DNA of 64,000 nt from Clostridia bacterium (GTDB taxonomy: Bacteria; Bacillota; Clostridia; Lachnospirales; Lachnospiraceae), in contig CAJTEN010000001.1 of assembly GCA_910575245.1 (NCBI GenBank), forward strand, positions 1 through 64,000, read 5' to 3'. This document shows, in pieces, positions 25,170 to 33,547 of the stretch. Under the pieces are notes generated by a model, which was not told the origin of the DNA, searched no databases, and was given only the letters and a program-made list of their open reading frames with translations. The number at the start of each line of letters is the position of its first letter. The first letter of the stretch is position 1. Both the position numbers and the translations under genes were made by a program.

Positions 25170-25925
25170 ATGAACAGCAATGAAAAGAATACGGCCCTTT
25201 ATGAGAAGATGGCCGCTGAACAGAATACCTTCCGGGATTGGCTGAAAAGCCAGTCCCCGGAGGAGGTCCTGAACCACGCCTATGAGTACACCGTCCGGGA
25301 GGACATTGTGATGGCGATGGAGGAACTGGAACTCTCCGATAACCAGGCACAGGCGCTTCTGGATTCCCCCTCGCCGCTGGCCGATGTGTACCGCCATTTT
25401 GAAAAGCTGGAAACCGGCTATATGGATGTGATCCGGGACAGCATTGAGGAACGGGCCAATGAGATGCACAGGGCAAAAGAAGAACAGAGAGCCGCCCCGG
25501 TCTATCCCCACTCCGCCGCCTATGCGTCCGAGCATGGGGAGATGGCACAGTACCGCGCCTCCCTGCCCGACCTGTTTTTGAAACAGGCGCGGAAAGTCCT
25601 TCAAGCCCCGGAGAAAGGCTCCGTCCTGGAAAAACTCAGACAGGAGCCGCCGGAACGCAAACCCGCCGCCCCCCTAAGAAACGGGAACCGGAACGATGAG
25701 CGCGGCAAAGCGGAAACGGGAGGTACAGGTGAATTTCCGGGTTTCCCCGGAGGAGCTGGCCCTGATCGAGCAGAAAATGTCCCAGCTTGGAACCGTCAAC
25801 CGGGAAGCCTACCTGCGGAAAATGGCGCTGGACGGGTATGTGGTAAAGCTGGATTTGCCGGAGCTGAAGGAGCTGGTGTCCCTGATGCGCTATTCCAGCA
25901 ACAACTTAAACCAGCTGACCCGTAA
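25170..25925 (+). CDS. DUF3848-type ICE protein, C-terminus frameshifted
   Basis: The first ~165 residues (LYEKMAAEQNTFRDWLKSQS, REDIVMAMEELELSDNQAQA) match the small protein that lies between the SNF2 gene and mobC in Tn1549-like ICEs. In relatives it should end shortly after PAAPPKKREPER and TGA just before mobC. Here a run of six C residues near 25665 is one short of what that frame needs, so translation shifts and runs on for ~70 unrelated residues across the start of mobC. The shift may be a true mutation or a sequencing error. Function unknown. Confidence 0.75.
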   Translation: MNSNEKNTALYEKMAAEQNTFRDWLKSQSPEEVLNHAYEYTVREDIVMAMEELELSDNQAQALLDSPSPLADVYRHFEKLETGYMDVIRDSIEERANEMHRAKEEQRAAPVYPHSAAYASEHGEMAQYRASLPDLFLKQARKVLQAPEKGSVLEKLRQEPPERKPAAPLRNGNRNDERGKAETGGTGEFPGFPGGAGPDRAENVPAWNRQPGSLPAENGAGRVCGKAGFAGAEGAGVPDALFQQQLKPADP

Positions 25926-26040
25926 AGTGCATGGAACCGGGCGGGTTTATGACGCTGACCTGGAGGATATATCCCAGCGGCAGGAACAGCTTTGGGAGGG
26001 TGTGCAGAAGATACTGGCCCAGCTTTCCAAGCTCTCCTGA
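25696..26040 (+). CDS. mobC: MobC-like relaxosome accessory protein
   Basis: A 114-residue protein beginning MSAAKRKREVQVNFRVSPEE, a ribbon-helix-helix DNA-binding start, with LMRYSSNNLNQLTRKVHGTG typical of MobC mobilisation proteins. It helps the relaxase melt and nick oriT. The relaxase of this ICE is at 28067. The start lies inside the frameshifted tail of the previous gene; the original overlap was probably only the ATGA-type junction. A strong terminator follows. Confidence 0.88.
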   Translation: MSAAKRKREVQVNFRVSPEELALIEQKMSQLGTVNREAYLRKMALDGYVVKLDLPELKELVSLMRYSSNNLNQLTRKVHGTGRVYDADLEDISQRQEQLWEGVQKILAQLSKLS

Positions 26041-26060
26041 CCGGATAGTTTGCTCCATCT

Positions 26061-26112
26061 GCGGAGGGAGGAACGGCGTTCTTCGCCGCGCCTTCCTCCG
26101 CTTTTTCTTTTT
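26061..26112 (+). terminator. intrinsic terminator after mobC
   Basis: GCGGAGGGAGG (26061-26071) pairs with CCTTCCTCCGC (26091-26101), with a GC-rich inner stem, followed by TTTTTCTTTTT. Confidence 0.85.
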
Positions 26113-26189
26113 GACGGTAAACTTGCCGGATGTGCTGGAATCATGGATAATAGCGGCAGAACAGGGTTTTACGAAAGGAGTGGACTGCT

Positions 26190-26504
26190 ATGATGTCATT
26201 TGAACAGGTGATAGACATTTTTGGGGACTATCTGGCATTGGATACAGAAATGGAAGTCTGCAAAAGCCGGTATGGGTATATCCGGGTGGAGTTTCATGGG
26301 ACAGGGGAATTACCCGGCTATTGCAGCGGCATGGTCTGCCATACCCCAAAGGAGCTTTTTGACCTTCTGCTTTCCGATTATGAAAGCTAGCTGGAAATCC
26401 AGCGGACAAAGGGACTCAGGAATGTGACGGAGGAAGATAAAAACGAAATTGCCGCACTGTGCCAATCCCGTTTGGAGAGGTGGGAAAAAGGAAACGCCAG
26501 ATAG
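26190..26504 (+). pseudogene. conserved small ICE protein interrupted by TAG
   Basis: ATG at 26190 follows GAAAGGAGTG and reads MMSFEQVIDIFGDYLALDTE to a TAG at 26388-26390. The same frame continues LEIQRTKGLRNVTEEDKNEI through KGNAR to TAG at 26502-26504. The 104-codon total matches a family of hypothetical proteins near the relaxase in these ICEs, where the position of the first TAG seems to be a tryptophan (TGG). A shortened 66-residue product remains possible. Confidence 0.6.
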
Positions 26505-26778
26505 CTTTGGCGATTTACTTTCGGCATGAAATAGGATATACTGATAAAGGTCATAGCGCAGACAGTCCCGCAAACGGGCGGGTCTTTTCATAGAGGAGTG
26601 GATGTATGGAAAATGCCAGACACCGTCTGTTAAATTGGCGTGGTCACATTATTTCAAGTTTTTTACAATCTCTGATGAGAGAAAGCGCAGCTTTTATGAA
26701 AAAGACAGCAAGATTTTTGGGGCATTTGTTTTTTTGTGATTGCGTGGTATAATGTCCATAGGCAAGGAGGGAGCAAAA

Positions 26779-27798
26779 TTGAATCACGATTTGCAAATCA
26801 ATCAAAATGCGGAATAGACCTATCATTCTATCCGCAATTCGATTGTTTCCGCGCAACACCGTTTAAGCGCGGCGGTAAATTCCACAATGGTAATCACCTA
26901 CTGGGAAATAGGAGAACAAATCTATAAAGCGTGTGGAGAAAATGACCGGGCCGAGTATGGAAAAAAACTTCTGGATTATTTATCTGAACAGCTGACTGTT
27001 GAGTTTGGAAAGGGTTTTACCGTCCGTAATCTTCGGGCAATGCGCCAGTTTTATTGCTTGTTTCCGATTCGGCACACACTGTGTGCCGAATTGAGCTGGT
27101 CCCATTATCGGCTTTTAATGCGTGTCCAGGATGAACAGGCAAGGACTTTTTATGCAGAAGAATGTGCAAAATCTGCGTGGAGTGTCCGGCAGCTGGAACG
27201 GCAGATTAACACCATGTACTACCAGCGCATTTTAGCAAGTCAGGATAAATCGCTTGTGGCAAAAGAAATCCAGACTACCGAGCCAAAACCGGAATATGAA
27301 AAAATAATCAAGGACCCTTATGTAATGGAATTTTTGCAGATCCAGCCGGACACTCATGTGTATGAGGGCGAACTGGAGCAAGCCCTGATCGACCATCTTC
27401 AGCACTTCCTTTTAGAGCTTGGACGCGGCTTTTCATTTGTGGCGCGCCAAAAACGGTTTACACTGGATGGGCAGGACTTTTTCATCGACCTGGTTTTTTA
27501 TAATTATATTCTGAAATGCTTTGTCCTCATAGATTTGAAAATGGGCAAGCTGACCCATCAGGATTTGGGCCAGATGCAGATGTATGTGAATTATTACACT
27601 CGTGAGATGATGAATGACGGTGATACGCCACCGATTGGCATTGTCCTTTGCGCGGACAAAGGAGATTCCATTGTAAAATACACGCTGCCGGAAGATAACC
27701 GCCAGATATTCGCGTCGAAGTATTTTACTTATCTGCCATCCGAAGAAGAACTGAAACGGGAGCTGAACTTGGACAGCTTTTATAAGATGGAAGAATAA
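26779..27798 (+). pseudogene. DUF1016 (YhcG-type) PD-(D/E)XK nuclease-domain protein with early TAG
   Basis: A TTG start at 26779 with AAGGAGG upstream reads LNHDLQINQNAE, then TAG at 26815-26817, then continues in frame as TYHSIRNSIVSAQHRLSAAV into the conserved VITYWEIGEQIY. The N-terminal helical domain (to ~170) and the C-terminal nuclease fold (FFIDLVFYN...FVLIDLKMGKL, then the QMQMYVNYY helix) are complete. An ATG at 26887 could give a 303-residue product lacking part of the first helices. The family has unknown biology, sometimes linked to restriction or toxin loci. Either a pseudogene or a protein made from a late start. Confidence 0.75.
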
Positions 27799-27800
27799 AT

Positions 27801-28010
27801 ATGGGAACCAGTAATAAAGTCTGCCCCGTCTGCGGCAGAAAAATGAAACAGCAGTTTATCGGCTTACAGCATTGTAAATGCGGGATGAGCTGGAAAAAGG
27901 ACATCGGATTTTTTGAGCGCACCAGCGATATGATTTTTGCGTTAGAACGCCGGACCATTGGAAAAAAGGTCAGACAGATTCCGGTCATCCGATACAAAAA
28001 TGGTGAATAA
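27801..28010 (+). CDS. small zinc-ribbon protein
   Basis: A 69-residue protein, MGTSNKVCPVCGRKMK and then QHCKCGMSWKKDI, giving a four-cysteine zinc site. A basic helix follows. It begins two bases after the nuclease gene and is likely co-transcribed. Function unknown; nucleic acid binding is a guess from the fold. Confidence 0.6.
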   Translation: MGTSNKVCPVCGRKMKQQFIGLQHCKCGMSWKKDIGFFERTSDMIFALERRTIGKKVRQIPVIRYKNGE

Positions 28011-28066
28011 AAGAAACAAGCGGTCTGCATATGCAGGCCGTTTTGTTATGAAGGGAGGATTCCATC

Positions 28067-29485
28067 ATGGCAACCACACGCATCATGCCGCTGCACATTG
28101 GCAAAGGCCGCACCGAAAGTCAGGCGGTCAGTGACATTATCGACTATGTATCCAACCCGCAAAAGACAGATAACGGCAGGCTCGTCACCGGCTTTGCGTG
28201 TGACAGCCGGGTAGCCGACGCCGAGTTTCTGCTGGCAAAACGGGAGTACATTTCCACCACCGGGCGGGTACGGGGCGCGGACGATGTGCTGGCCTACCAT
28301 GTCCGGCAGTCCTTTGTCCCCGGCGAGATTACCCCGGAAGAAGCCAACCGGCTGGGCGTGGAGTTTGCAAAGCGGTTCACCAAGGGCAGTCACGCCTTTG
28401 TGGTCTGTACCCATATCGACAAGTCCCATATCCATAACCACATCATCTGGAACGCGGTCAATCTGAACTGTGACCGGAAATTCCGAAACTTTTGGGGCAG
28501 TACCCGCGCGGTCCGGCGGCTCAACGATACCATCTGCGTTGAGAACGGCTATTCCATTGTAGAGGACCCAAAACCGCATGGAAAAAGCTACAACAAATGG
28601 CTGGGGGATCGGGCAAAGCCCTCCCACCGGGAACAGCTCCGCATGATGATTGACCAGGCGTTGGAACAGAAACCGGCAGACTTTGACGCGCTGTTAAAGC
28701 TGCTTGCGGAAATGGGCTGTGAGGTGTCGCGCCGGGGACAGGCAATCCGGCTCAAAGCCCCCGGCTGGAAGAATGTTGCCCGCATGGATGAAAAGCTGGG
28801 GCAAGGGTACAGCGAAGATGAAATCCGGGAGGTACTGGCTGGGGAAAAAGAGCATACCCCAAGAAAGAAACCGGCTGTTCAATCAGAGGCGCCCAAGGTC
28901 AATCTTCTGGTGGATATTCAGGCGAAATTGCAGGCCGGAAAAGGCGCTGGCTATGCGCGCTGGGCGAAGGTATTCAATCTGAAACAGATGGCACAGACGA
29001 TGAACTACCTCACCGAGCATGGCTTGCTGGAATACGCAGTCTTGGAGGAAAAAGCGGCTGCTGCTACCACCCGCCACAATGAGCTGTCGGCGCAGATCAA
29101 GGCGGCGGAAACCCGCATGGCGGAGATAGCCGTACTGCGGACCCACATCATCAATTATGTGAAAACCCGCGAGGTCTATGCGGCCTACCGCAAGGCGGGA
29201 TATTCCAAGAAATTTTTAGCGGAACATGAAGCGGAGATTTTGCTCCACAAGGCGGCAAAGCAGGCATTTGACGATTTGGGTATCAAGAAGCTGCCCACCG
29301 TCAAGAGCTTGCAGGCCGAGTATGCCCAGCTGTTGGAAGGAAAGAAAAAAGACTATGCCGAGTATCGGCGCTCCCGCGAGGAAATGCGGGAACTGCTGGC
29401 CGCAAAAGCCAACGTAGACCGGCTGATGGGATACGGGGAGGAACGCCAGAATGACCGGGAAAAGGAACAGGTGCAGGATCGCTGA
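28067..29485 (+). CDS. ICE relaxase (MobA/VirD2 type)
   Basis: A 472-residue relaxase. The N-terminal domain has the early DIIDYVSNPQKT region and the metal-binding HIDKSHIHNHIIWNAV (residues ~126-141). The strand-transfer tyrosine is probably one of the early ones (YV or REYI). Residues ~200-270 and a long helical tail (~290-470) follow, as in Tn1549-like relaxases. GAAGGGAGG precedes the ATG. It nicks oriT and pilots the strand into the recipient. MobC at 25696 is its likely partner. The frame is intact, unlike several neighbours. Confidence 0.92.
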   Translation: MATTRIMPLHIGKGRTESQAVSDIIDYVSNPQKTDNGRLVTGFACDSRVADAEFLLAKREYISTTGRVRGADDVLAYHVRQSFVPGEITPEEANRLGVEFAKRFTKGSHAFVVCTHIDKSHIHNHIIWNAVNLNCDRKFRNFWGSTRAVRRLNDTICVENGYSIVEDPKPHGKSYNKWLGDRAKPSHREQLRMMIDQALEQKPADFDALLKLLAEMGCEVSRRGQAIRLKAPGWKNVARMDEKLGQGYSEDEIREVLAGEKEHTPRKKPAVQSEAPKVNLLVDIQAKLQAGKGAGYARWAKVFNLKQMAQTMNYLTEHGLLEYAVLEEKAAAATTRHNELSAQIKAAETRMAEIAVLRTHIINYVKTREVYAAYRKAGYSKKFLAEHEAEILLHKAAKQAFDDLGIKKLPTVKSLQAEYAQLLEGKKKDYAEYRRSREEMRELLAAKANVDRLMGYGEERQNDREKEQVQDR

Positions 29486-29726
29486 CGCTCCGTTTTTTTG
29501 TACTATCTCACCGCCGCAGGCCGGTGAAAAGTGTTCCGAAGGAACGCGCAGCCACAGAATGAAATTCTGTGTTCAAAGGGGCTTGGGGAATCCCCAACAA
29601 GCAGCGCCAGGAGCCGAATGGCTATCCTGGGGCATTGCTTGCCACGGTTATCCCGGAACGGGATAACCTTCTTTTTCTCGAAAAAGAACAAAGCCGGTGA
29701 GGAATTTGTTAAATTCACTCACCGGC
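29486..29726. other. hairpin cluster downstream of the relaxase: oriT candidate plus terminator
   Basis: Four hairpins in 240 bases without a gene: GTTCC/GGAAC at 29533-29545, ACAGAAT/ATTCTGT at 29554-29570, a TTGGGGAATCCCCAA-type palindrome near 29583, and GGTTATCCCG/CGGGATAACC at 29646-29668. A fifth, GCCGGTGAG/CTCACCGGC at 29693-29726, followed on the minus strand by TTTGTTCTTTTT, is the terminator of the XRE gene. The cluster is a candidate oriT; its nick site cannot be named. Confidence 0.5.
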
Positions 29727-30089
29727 TCAATTCGTTTTAAATTTCCCGGATAGTTCGGTTAGTTCTTTCATGGTTTCCTGCGTATGGTGCAAGAGGGTTT
29801 CACGCATTTCTGACGGGCAGCTGCAATACAGCATCTTCATCTGACCGGCTCCCTCATCTTCCGGGGAAACATCCGGATTGATTAAAGAATCCAGAGAAAT
29901 CGGCAGTACCTTTGCCAGTGCCTTCAAAATCAAAAAGGACGGATTCATCTGCCCTTTTTCAATCTTGGCAATCTGCTTTACAGATACATGGCTCAAATCA
30001 GAAAGCTCCTGCTGTGTCAGGTTTTTTCCTTTTCGGGCTTCCCTCATTTTTTGCCCTAAAGCGGTTAAATCATCAATCGGCATAATCAT
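29727..30089 (-). CDS. XRE-family transcriptional regulator
   Basis: A 120-residue protein with an N-terminal helix-turn-helix (LGQKMREARKGKNLTQQELS, then VSVKQIAKIEKGQMNPSFLI) and a helical tail. It is divergent from the response-regulator operon, so it may control the ICE or that operon. The start could also be the second methionine (MPIDDL). GAGGTGAATG supplies a site. Intact and of normal length. Confidence 0.85.
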   Translation of the reverse strand: MIMPIDDLTALGQKMREARKGKNLTQQELSDLSHVSVKQIAKIEKGQMNPSFLILKALAKVLPISLDSLINPDVSPEDEGAGQMKMLYCSCPSEMRETLLHHTQETMKELTELSGKFKTN

Positions 30090-30253
30090 TCACCTCAAGT
30101 ATATTCTATCGTGCCGATTTACGCAAAGAAATAGCCTTATTATACCGACTGATAGGTATGATTATACTGTTTTTTTAGTGAGATATAACCGCTATCCTTG
30201 TATCACTAACCAAATCAAATTATAATAGAGGTGGATATTTTTTTGAAAAAATC

Positions 30254-30293
30254 TGTCCGCTGTAACATTTCGCGGACATTTGCCTGTTATACT
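30254..30293 (+). promoter_or_regulatory. TGTCCGC/GCGGACA operator and promoter of the two-component operon
   Basis: TGTCCGC (30254-30260) and GCGGACA (30272-30278) form a perfect inverted repeat around TGTAACATTTC. A -10 box TATACT starts at 30288, 9 bases after the repeat, so the repeat covers the -35 region, as expected for an activator site. The same site occurs at 33466-33490. Confidence 0.65.
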
Positions 30294-30321
30294 ATCTGCA
30301 AAAAGCAAAGGAAGTGAGGAT

Positions 30322-31014
30322 ATGAAGCAGATTTTAATTGTCGAGGACGACAGTTTTTTGAATAAGATGTTAGCCTATAACCTTACCGCAGACGGATACG
30401 GCGTGACTTCTGCCCTAAATGCCAGAACCGCAGGCGATGTCCTGCGCCAGCGGGAATTTGACCTGGTGCTGCTGGACATCAACCTGCCGGACGGGAATGG
30501 TTTTGAACTGTGCAGACTGATAAAGCCCCAGCACTGGGACACCATTGTAATCTTCCTGACCGCCAACGATCAGGAGAGCGACCAGATACGTGGCTATGAG
30601 GTGGGTGCGGTGGACTACATCACAAAGCCCTTTGTGATCGGGGCCTTGCAGCGGAAAATCAAAGCCATGTTCGCCATGCTGGAACACCACAAACCGGCCA
30701 AGGACATTTACGACGACGGGCGGCTGTTTCTGGACTTCTCGGTGCAGACGGCTTCCTTAAACGGCAAGCCCCTGCCACTATCCCCGATGGAGTACAAAAT
30801 GCTGAACCTGTTCCGTAAAAATCCCCGGCAAGTGCTGACCCGTGGGCAGCTTCTGGAAAAGCTGTGGGATATAGACGAGAAATTTGTGGATGAACACACC
30901 CTGACAACCTCCATCAGCCGGATTCGCAGCAAGATTGAATCCGATGGTGGCACGCCCTACATCAAGACCGTTTACGGCATGGGCTATCAGTGGACGGGAG
31001 GCGAGGCGAAATGA
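30322..31014 (+). CDS. OmpR-family response regulator
   Basis: A 230-residue regulator. The receiver domain has the acidic pair in VEDDSF, the phospho-acceptor Asp in LLDINLPDG (~Asp53) and the Lys in ITKPF. The C-terminal winged helix spans ~130-225 (PLSPMEYKMLNLF, TLTTSISRIRSKI, IKTVYGMGYQW). ATG at 30322 follows AAGGAAG. It overlaps the kinase gene by ATGA. With the kinase and the ABC transporter it resembles antimicrobial-peptide sensing systems. It probably binds the TGTCCGC/GCGGACA repeats, which is inference. Confidence 0.93.
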   Translation: MKQILIVEDDSFLNKMLAYNLTADGYGVTSALNARTAGDVLRQREFDLVLLDINLPDGNGFELCRLIKPQHWDTIVIFLTANDQESDQIRGYEVGAVDYITKPFVIGALQRKIKAMFAMLEHHKPAKDIYDDGRLFLDFSVQTASLNGKPLPLSPMEYKMLNLFRKNPRQVLTRGQLLEKLWDIDEKFVDEHTLTTSISRIRSKIESDGGTPYIKTVYGMGYQWTGGEAK

Positions 31015-32042
31015 AGTTTCAAAACCTATCTGTAAAGCGGCTGTTTGGCCGGGTGGCAATAGGGCTTGTCCTCTCTATGTCCGGGATTACCATAGCCCTG
31101 TTTTTTGTGACAAAACAAACGGCGGCGCTGCTGACTGGCGGGGCGCTGCTGCTGTGCGCCCTTGTGGGGATTTTTGTACTGACGCAGGTGTTTGGAAAGC
31201 GGCTGTCGCAGTTTACCGCTGACCTATGCCAGACCTTAGACCACATGATCGCCGGGAACGAAGCGCCCCAACGCCCGGAGGACAGCGAAACCCAGCTTGC
31301 CAGAATCGGACACCGGCTGGCAAGGCTTTATCAGATCATGCAGGAGAACCGCCTTCTTGTGGACGAGGAACGGCAGGAGTTACAGGCCCTTGTATCGGAT
31401 ATTTCCCATCAAGTGAAAACGCCGGTAAGCAACCTGAAAATGGCAACGGACACCCTGCTGGAAAAGCCTATGACCGAGGCGGAGCGTACTGACTTTATCC
31501 GGGGAATCCGCAGCCAGACGGATAAGCTGGATTTTCTCTTTCAGGCCCTTGTGAAAACCTCCCGGCTGGAAACGGGCGTGATCCAGTTGGATAAGAAACC
31601 GGGCCGCCTCTTTGATACCGTGGCGCAGGCTATGAGTGGGATTGTGTATGCAGCGGAGAAAAAAGAAATCGCCGTGTCTGTGGACTGCCCGGAGGATTTG
31701 GCCGTTTCCCATGACAGCAAATGGACATCCGAAGCCCTCTTTAACCTGTTGGACAATGCGGTGAAGTACACCCCGGCAGGCGGGAAAATCACGGTGTCGG
31801 TGGTGCTGTGGGAAATGTATGTGGAGATCAAAGTGGCCGACACCGGCAAGGGCATTTCCGAAAGCAATCAGGCCGCCATCTTCCGGCGCTTCTATCGTGA
31901 GGAAGAAGTACACGAACAGCAGGGCGTGGGCATTGGCCTGTATCTGGCCCGCAAGATCATAACGCGGCAGGGCGGCTATATCAGAGTAGTTTCGGAACCG
32001 GGCAAGGGTTCGGAATTTTCCATTATGCTGCCTACAAAATGA
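31011..32042 (+). CDS. sensor histidine kinase
   Basis: A 343-residue membrane kinase. Two adjacent membrane segments near residues 13-62 (VAIGLVLSMSGITIALFFV and LLTGGALLLCALVGIFVLTQ) with almost no outer loop mark it as an intramembrane-type sensor. H-box SDISHQVKTPVSN (~His137), N-box LFNLLDNAVKYT, and G-boxes DTGKGIS and GVGIGLYL follow. The lack of a sensor domain fits kinases that sense through a partner ABC transporter, here the one at 33548-36594. The start overlaps the regulator's stop codon. Confidence 0.93.
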   Translation: MKFQNLSVKRLFGRVAIGLVLSMSGITIALFFVTKQTAALLTGGALLLCALVGIFVLTQVFGKRLSQFTADLCQTLDHMIAGNEAPQRPEDSETQLARIGHRLARLYQIMQENRLLVDEERQELQALVSDISHQVKTPVSNLKMATDTLLEKPMTEAERTDFIRGIRSQTDKLDFLFQALVKTSRLETGVIQLDKKPGRLFDTVAQAMSGIVYAAEKKEIAVSVDCPEDLAVSHDSKWTSEALFNLLDNAVKYTPAGGKITVSVVLWEMYVEIKVADTGKGISESNQAAIFRRFYREEEVHEQQGVGIGLYLARKIITRQGGYIRVVSEPGKGSEFSIMLPTK

Positions 32043-32068
32043 AAGTAAATGAGCGAGGTGTTTCTATT

Positions 32069-32488
32069 ATGAATGAACGAGAAAAAACGATCCGATTGTG
32101 GTTTGATATGTGGCTTTATCAGAAAGATATGGGCATTGATGATATTTTTACAGAAGATGTCCTCTATACAGAAAGTTGGTGTCCCCAGTATAGCAATCGT
32201 AAAACCGTAAAGCATTGGTTTCAGGAATGGAATACCCGTGGAAAGGTGGTAATTTGGGAAATCAGGCAATTCTTCCATAAAGAAAATCAAACGATTGTAG
32301 AATGGTATTTCAAAAATGAGATGAACAATGGGGATATAGAGGAATTTGACGGCATTTCTTTGGTTGAATGGACAGAGGACAATAAAATAAAAGCATTAAA
32401 AGAGTTTGGGTGTAACCGCAATACTTATAATCCCTATCAAGAAAGCGACATCCCTCAATTTAGAAATCAAAAGGCGAATTGGTTTTAG
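32069..32488 (+). CDS. NTF2-like (SnoaL-type) small protein
   Basis: A 139-residue protein starting MNEREKTIRLWFDMW, with the helix then strands pattern of the NTF2/SnoaL fold (IFTEDVLYTESWCPQYSNRK, WFQEWNTRGKVVIWEIRQFF, TIVEWYFKN). Members include isomerases, hydrolases and binding proteins, and no active site can be named. An in-frame ATG at 32039 overlapping the kinase stop is an alternative start. DNA from here to ~33230 is clearly more AT-rich than the two-component genes, a sign of separate origin. Confidence 0.75.
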   Translation: MNEREKTIRLWFDMWLYQKDMGIDDIFTEDVLYTESWCPQYSNRKTVKHWFQEWNTRGKVVIWEIRQFFHKENQTIVEWYFKNEMNNGDIEEFDGISLVEWTEDNKIKALKEFGCNRNTYNPYQESDIPQFRNQKANWF

Positions 32489-32564
32489 AAGTGTATGAAG
32501 TTCTATACAATTCGGAGAGGCTTGTGTTTTCTTAAAAAGTTTAAAAATGAAAAGGAGAATGAAT

Positions 32565-33224
32565 ATGGAAATGAGCTATACAAAAATTGATTTGAATGAG
32601 TGGAGCAGAGGAAAGCTATTTAAGAGCTACATTGAAAATATGCGTATTGTTATGAGCTTAACTGTGGAGATTGATGTGACAAATCTAATAGAATTTTCAA
32701 AGAGAAATAATCTAAAATTTTATCCGTCTATGATATGGATTGTATCAAAAGTTGTTAATACACATGATGAGTTTAAATATAGCTGGAACGATACTGGTGA
32801 TCTAATAAAATGGAATTTTATTAGTCCGTCATATACAGAATTTCATAAAGAAGATGAAAATTTCACAAAATTAGTCACGGAATTTTCTGATGATATATTT
32901 GAATTTTCTGAGCGTTTCATGGTTGACAAAGAAAAACATGAAGCGGATCGAGCTTTTGTGGAAAACCAGCCCTTGAACTTTTTTGATGTATCTTGTTTAC
33001 CATGGGTAAAATACAGCCACTTTGATGTTCATGTTTTTGATGAGGGTAAATTTCTTGCACCAGTCATTACTTGGGGAAAATATGAAATGTCACATGGCAG
33101 GTACATGATGCCGCTTACTATGAACATTCATCATGCTGTGGCAGATGGGTTTCATTTGTGTAGATTTTTTAATGAGGTACAAGAACTGATAAATACACTT
33201 GACGGAGGTAATAAAGATGTATAA
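32565..33224 (+). CDS. chloramphenicol acetyltransferase-like enzyme (CatA family)
   Basis: A 219-residue trimeric-CAT-family protein. The catalytic motif HHAVADG with NIH before it and FHLCRFFNEVQ after it lies near residues 188-205, as in type A CATs (HHxxxDG, general-base His). Conserved LKFYPSMIW and FISPSYTEFHKED are also present. It should transfer acetyl from acetyl-CoA to chloramphenicol, but it differs from the CatP-type sequences I remember, so substrate is not certain. The start at 32565 has AAAAGGAG upstream. AT-rich cargo within the GC-rich ICE. Confidence 0.85.
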   Translation: MEMSYTKIDLNEWSRGKLFKSYIENMRIVMSLTVEIDVTNLIEFSKRNNLKFYPSMIWIVSKVVNTHDEFKYSWNDTGDLIKWNFISPSYTEFHKEDENFTKLVTEFSDDIFEFSERFMVDKEKHEADRAFVENQPLNFFDVSCLPWVKYSHFDVHVFDEGKFLAPVITWGKYEMSHGRYMMPLTMNIHHAVADGFHLCRFFNEVQELINTLDGGNKDV

Positions 33225-33318
33225 TGCAAAATAGAAGAAATGGAAAAGCAAAGTTATCGGCTTGTCACAATGTCATTTTGGGGAACAGAAAGAGCTGTAT
33301 TAGTTTTCAAAAAGGGGC

Positions 33319-33360
33319 TGAAAGGCAGCTTGTTTTGAACTGCTGCTGTCTTTCAATTTT
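33319..33360 (+). terminator. intrinsic terminator after the acetyltransferase gene
   Basis: TGAAAGGCAGC (33319-33329) pairs with GCTGTCTTTCA (33345-33355) with one G-T pair, followed by ATTTTAG. Confidence 0.65.
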
Positions 33361-33419
33361 AGTAAAATAGAACGTGGCGGACGGCCATTCCCGGCTGCCC
33401 GCCGTAAATTTTTTTGAAA

Positions 33420-33505
33420 TGTCCGAGCGTTGTAACATTTCACCCCGATTTTCAATGAAATTTTTTGGCCGCTGTAACATTTCGCGGACATTTGGGTTTT
33501 ACAAT
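33420..33505 (+). promoter_or_regulatory. operator and promoter of the ABC transporter operon
   Basis: GGCCGC...GCGGACA at 33467-33490 around TGTAACATTTC is nearly identical to the site at 30254. TACAAT starts at 33500, again 9 bases after the repeat. A second half-site, TGTCCGAG...TTGTAACATTTC, lies upstream at 33420-33441. Confidence 0.65.
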
Positions 33506-33547
33506 AGCCTTATCAACAGACAGAAAGCCTTGAAAGGAGTTTTGAGT

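Noticed and set aside
26606..26752. 48-codon plus-strand ORF (MENARHRLLNW...)
   Set aside because: It has a GAGGAG upstream but no recognised relative and little coding character, so I could not support it as a gene.
24719..26817. General reassignment of TAG to an amino acid
   Set aside because: TAG is a normal stop elsewhere in the window, for example at the ends of the MobV relaxase (20832-20834), the DUF3267 gene and the ABC exporter, so only local decay or suppression remains possible.
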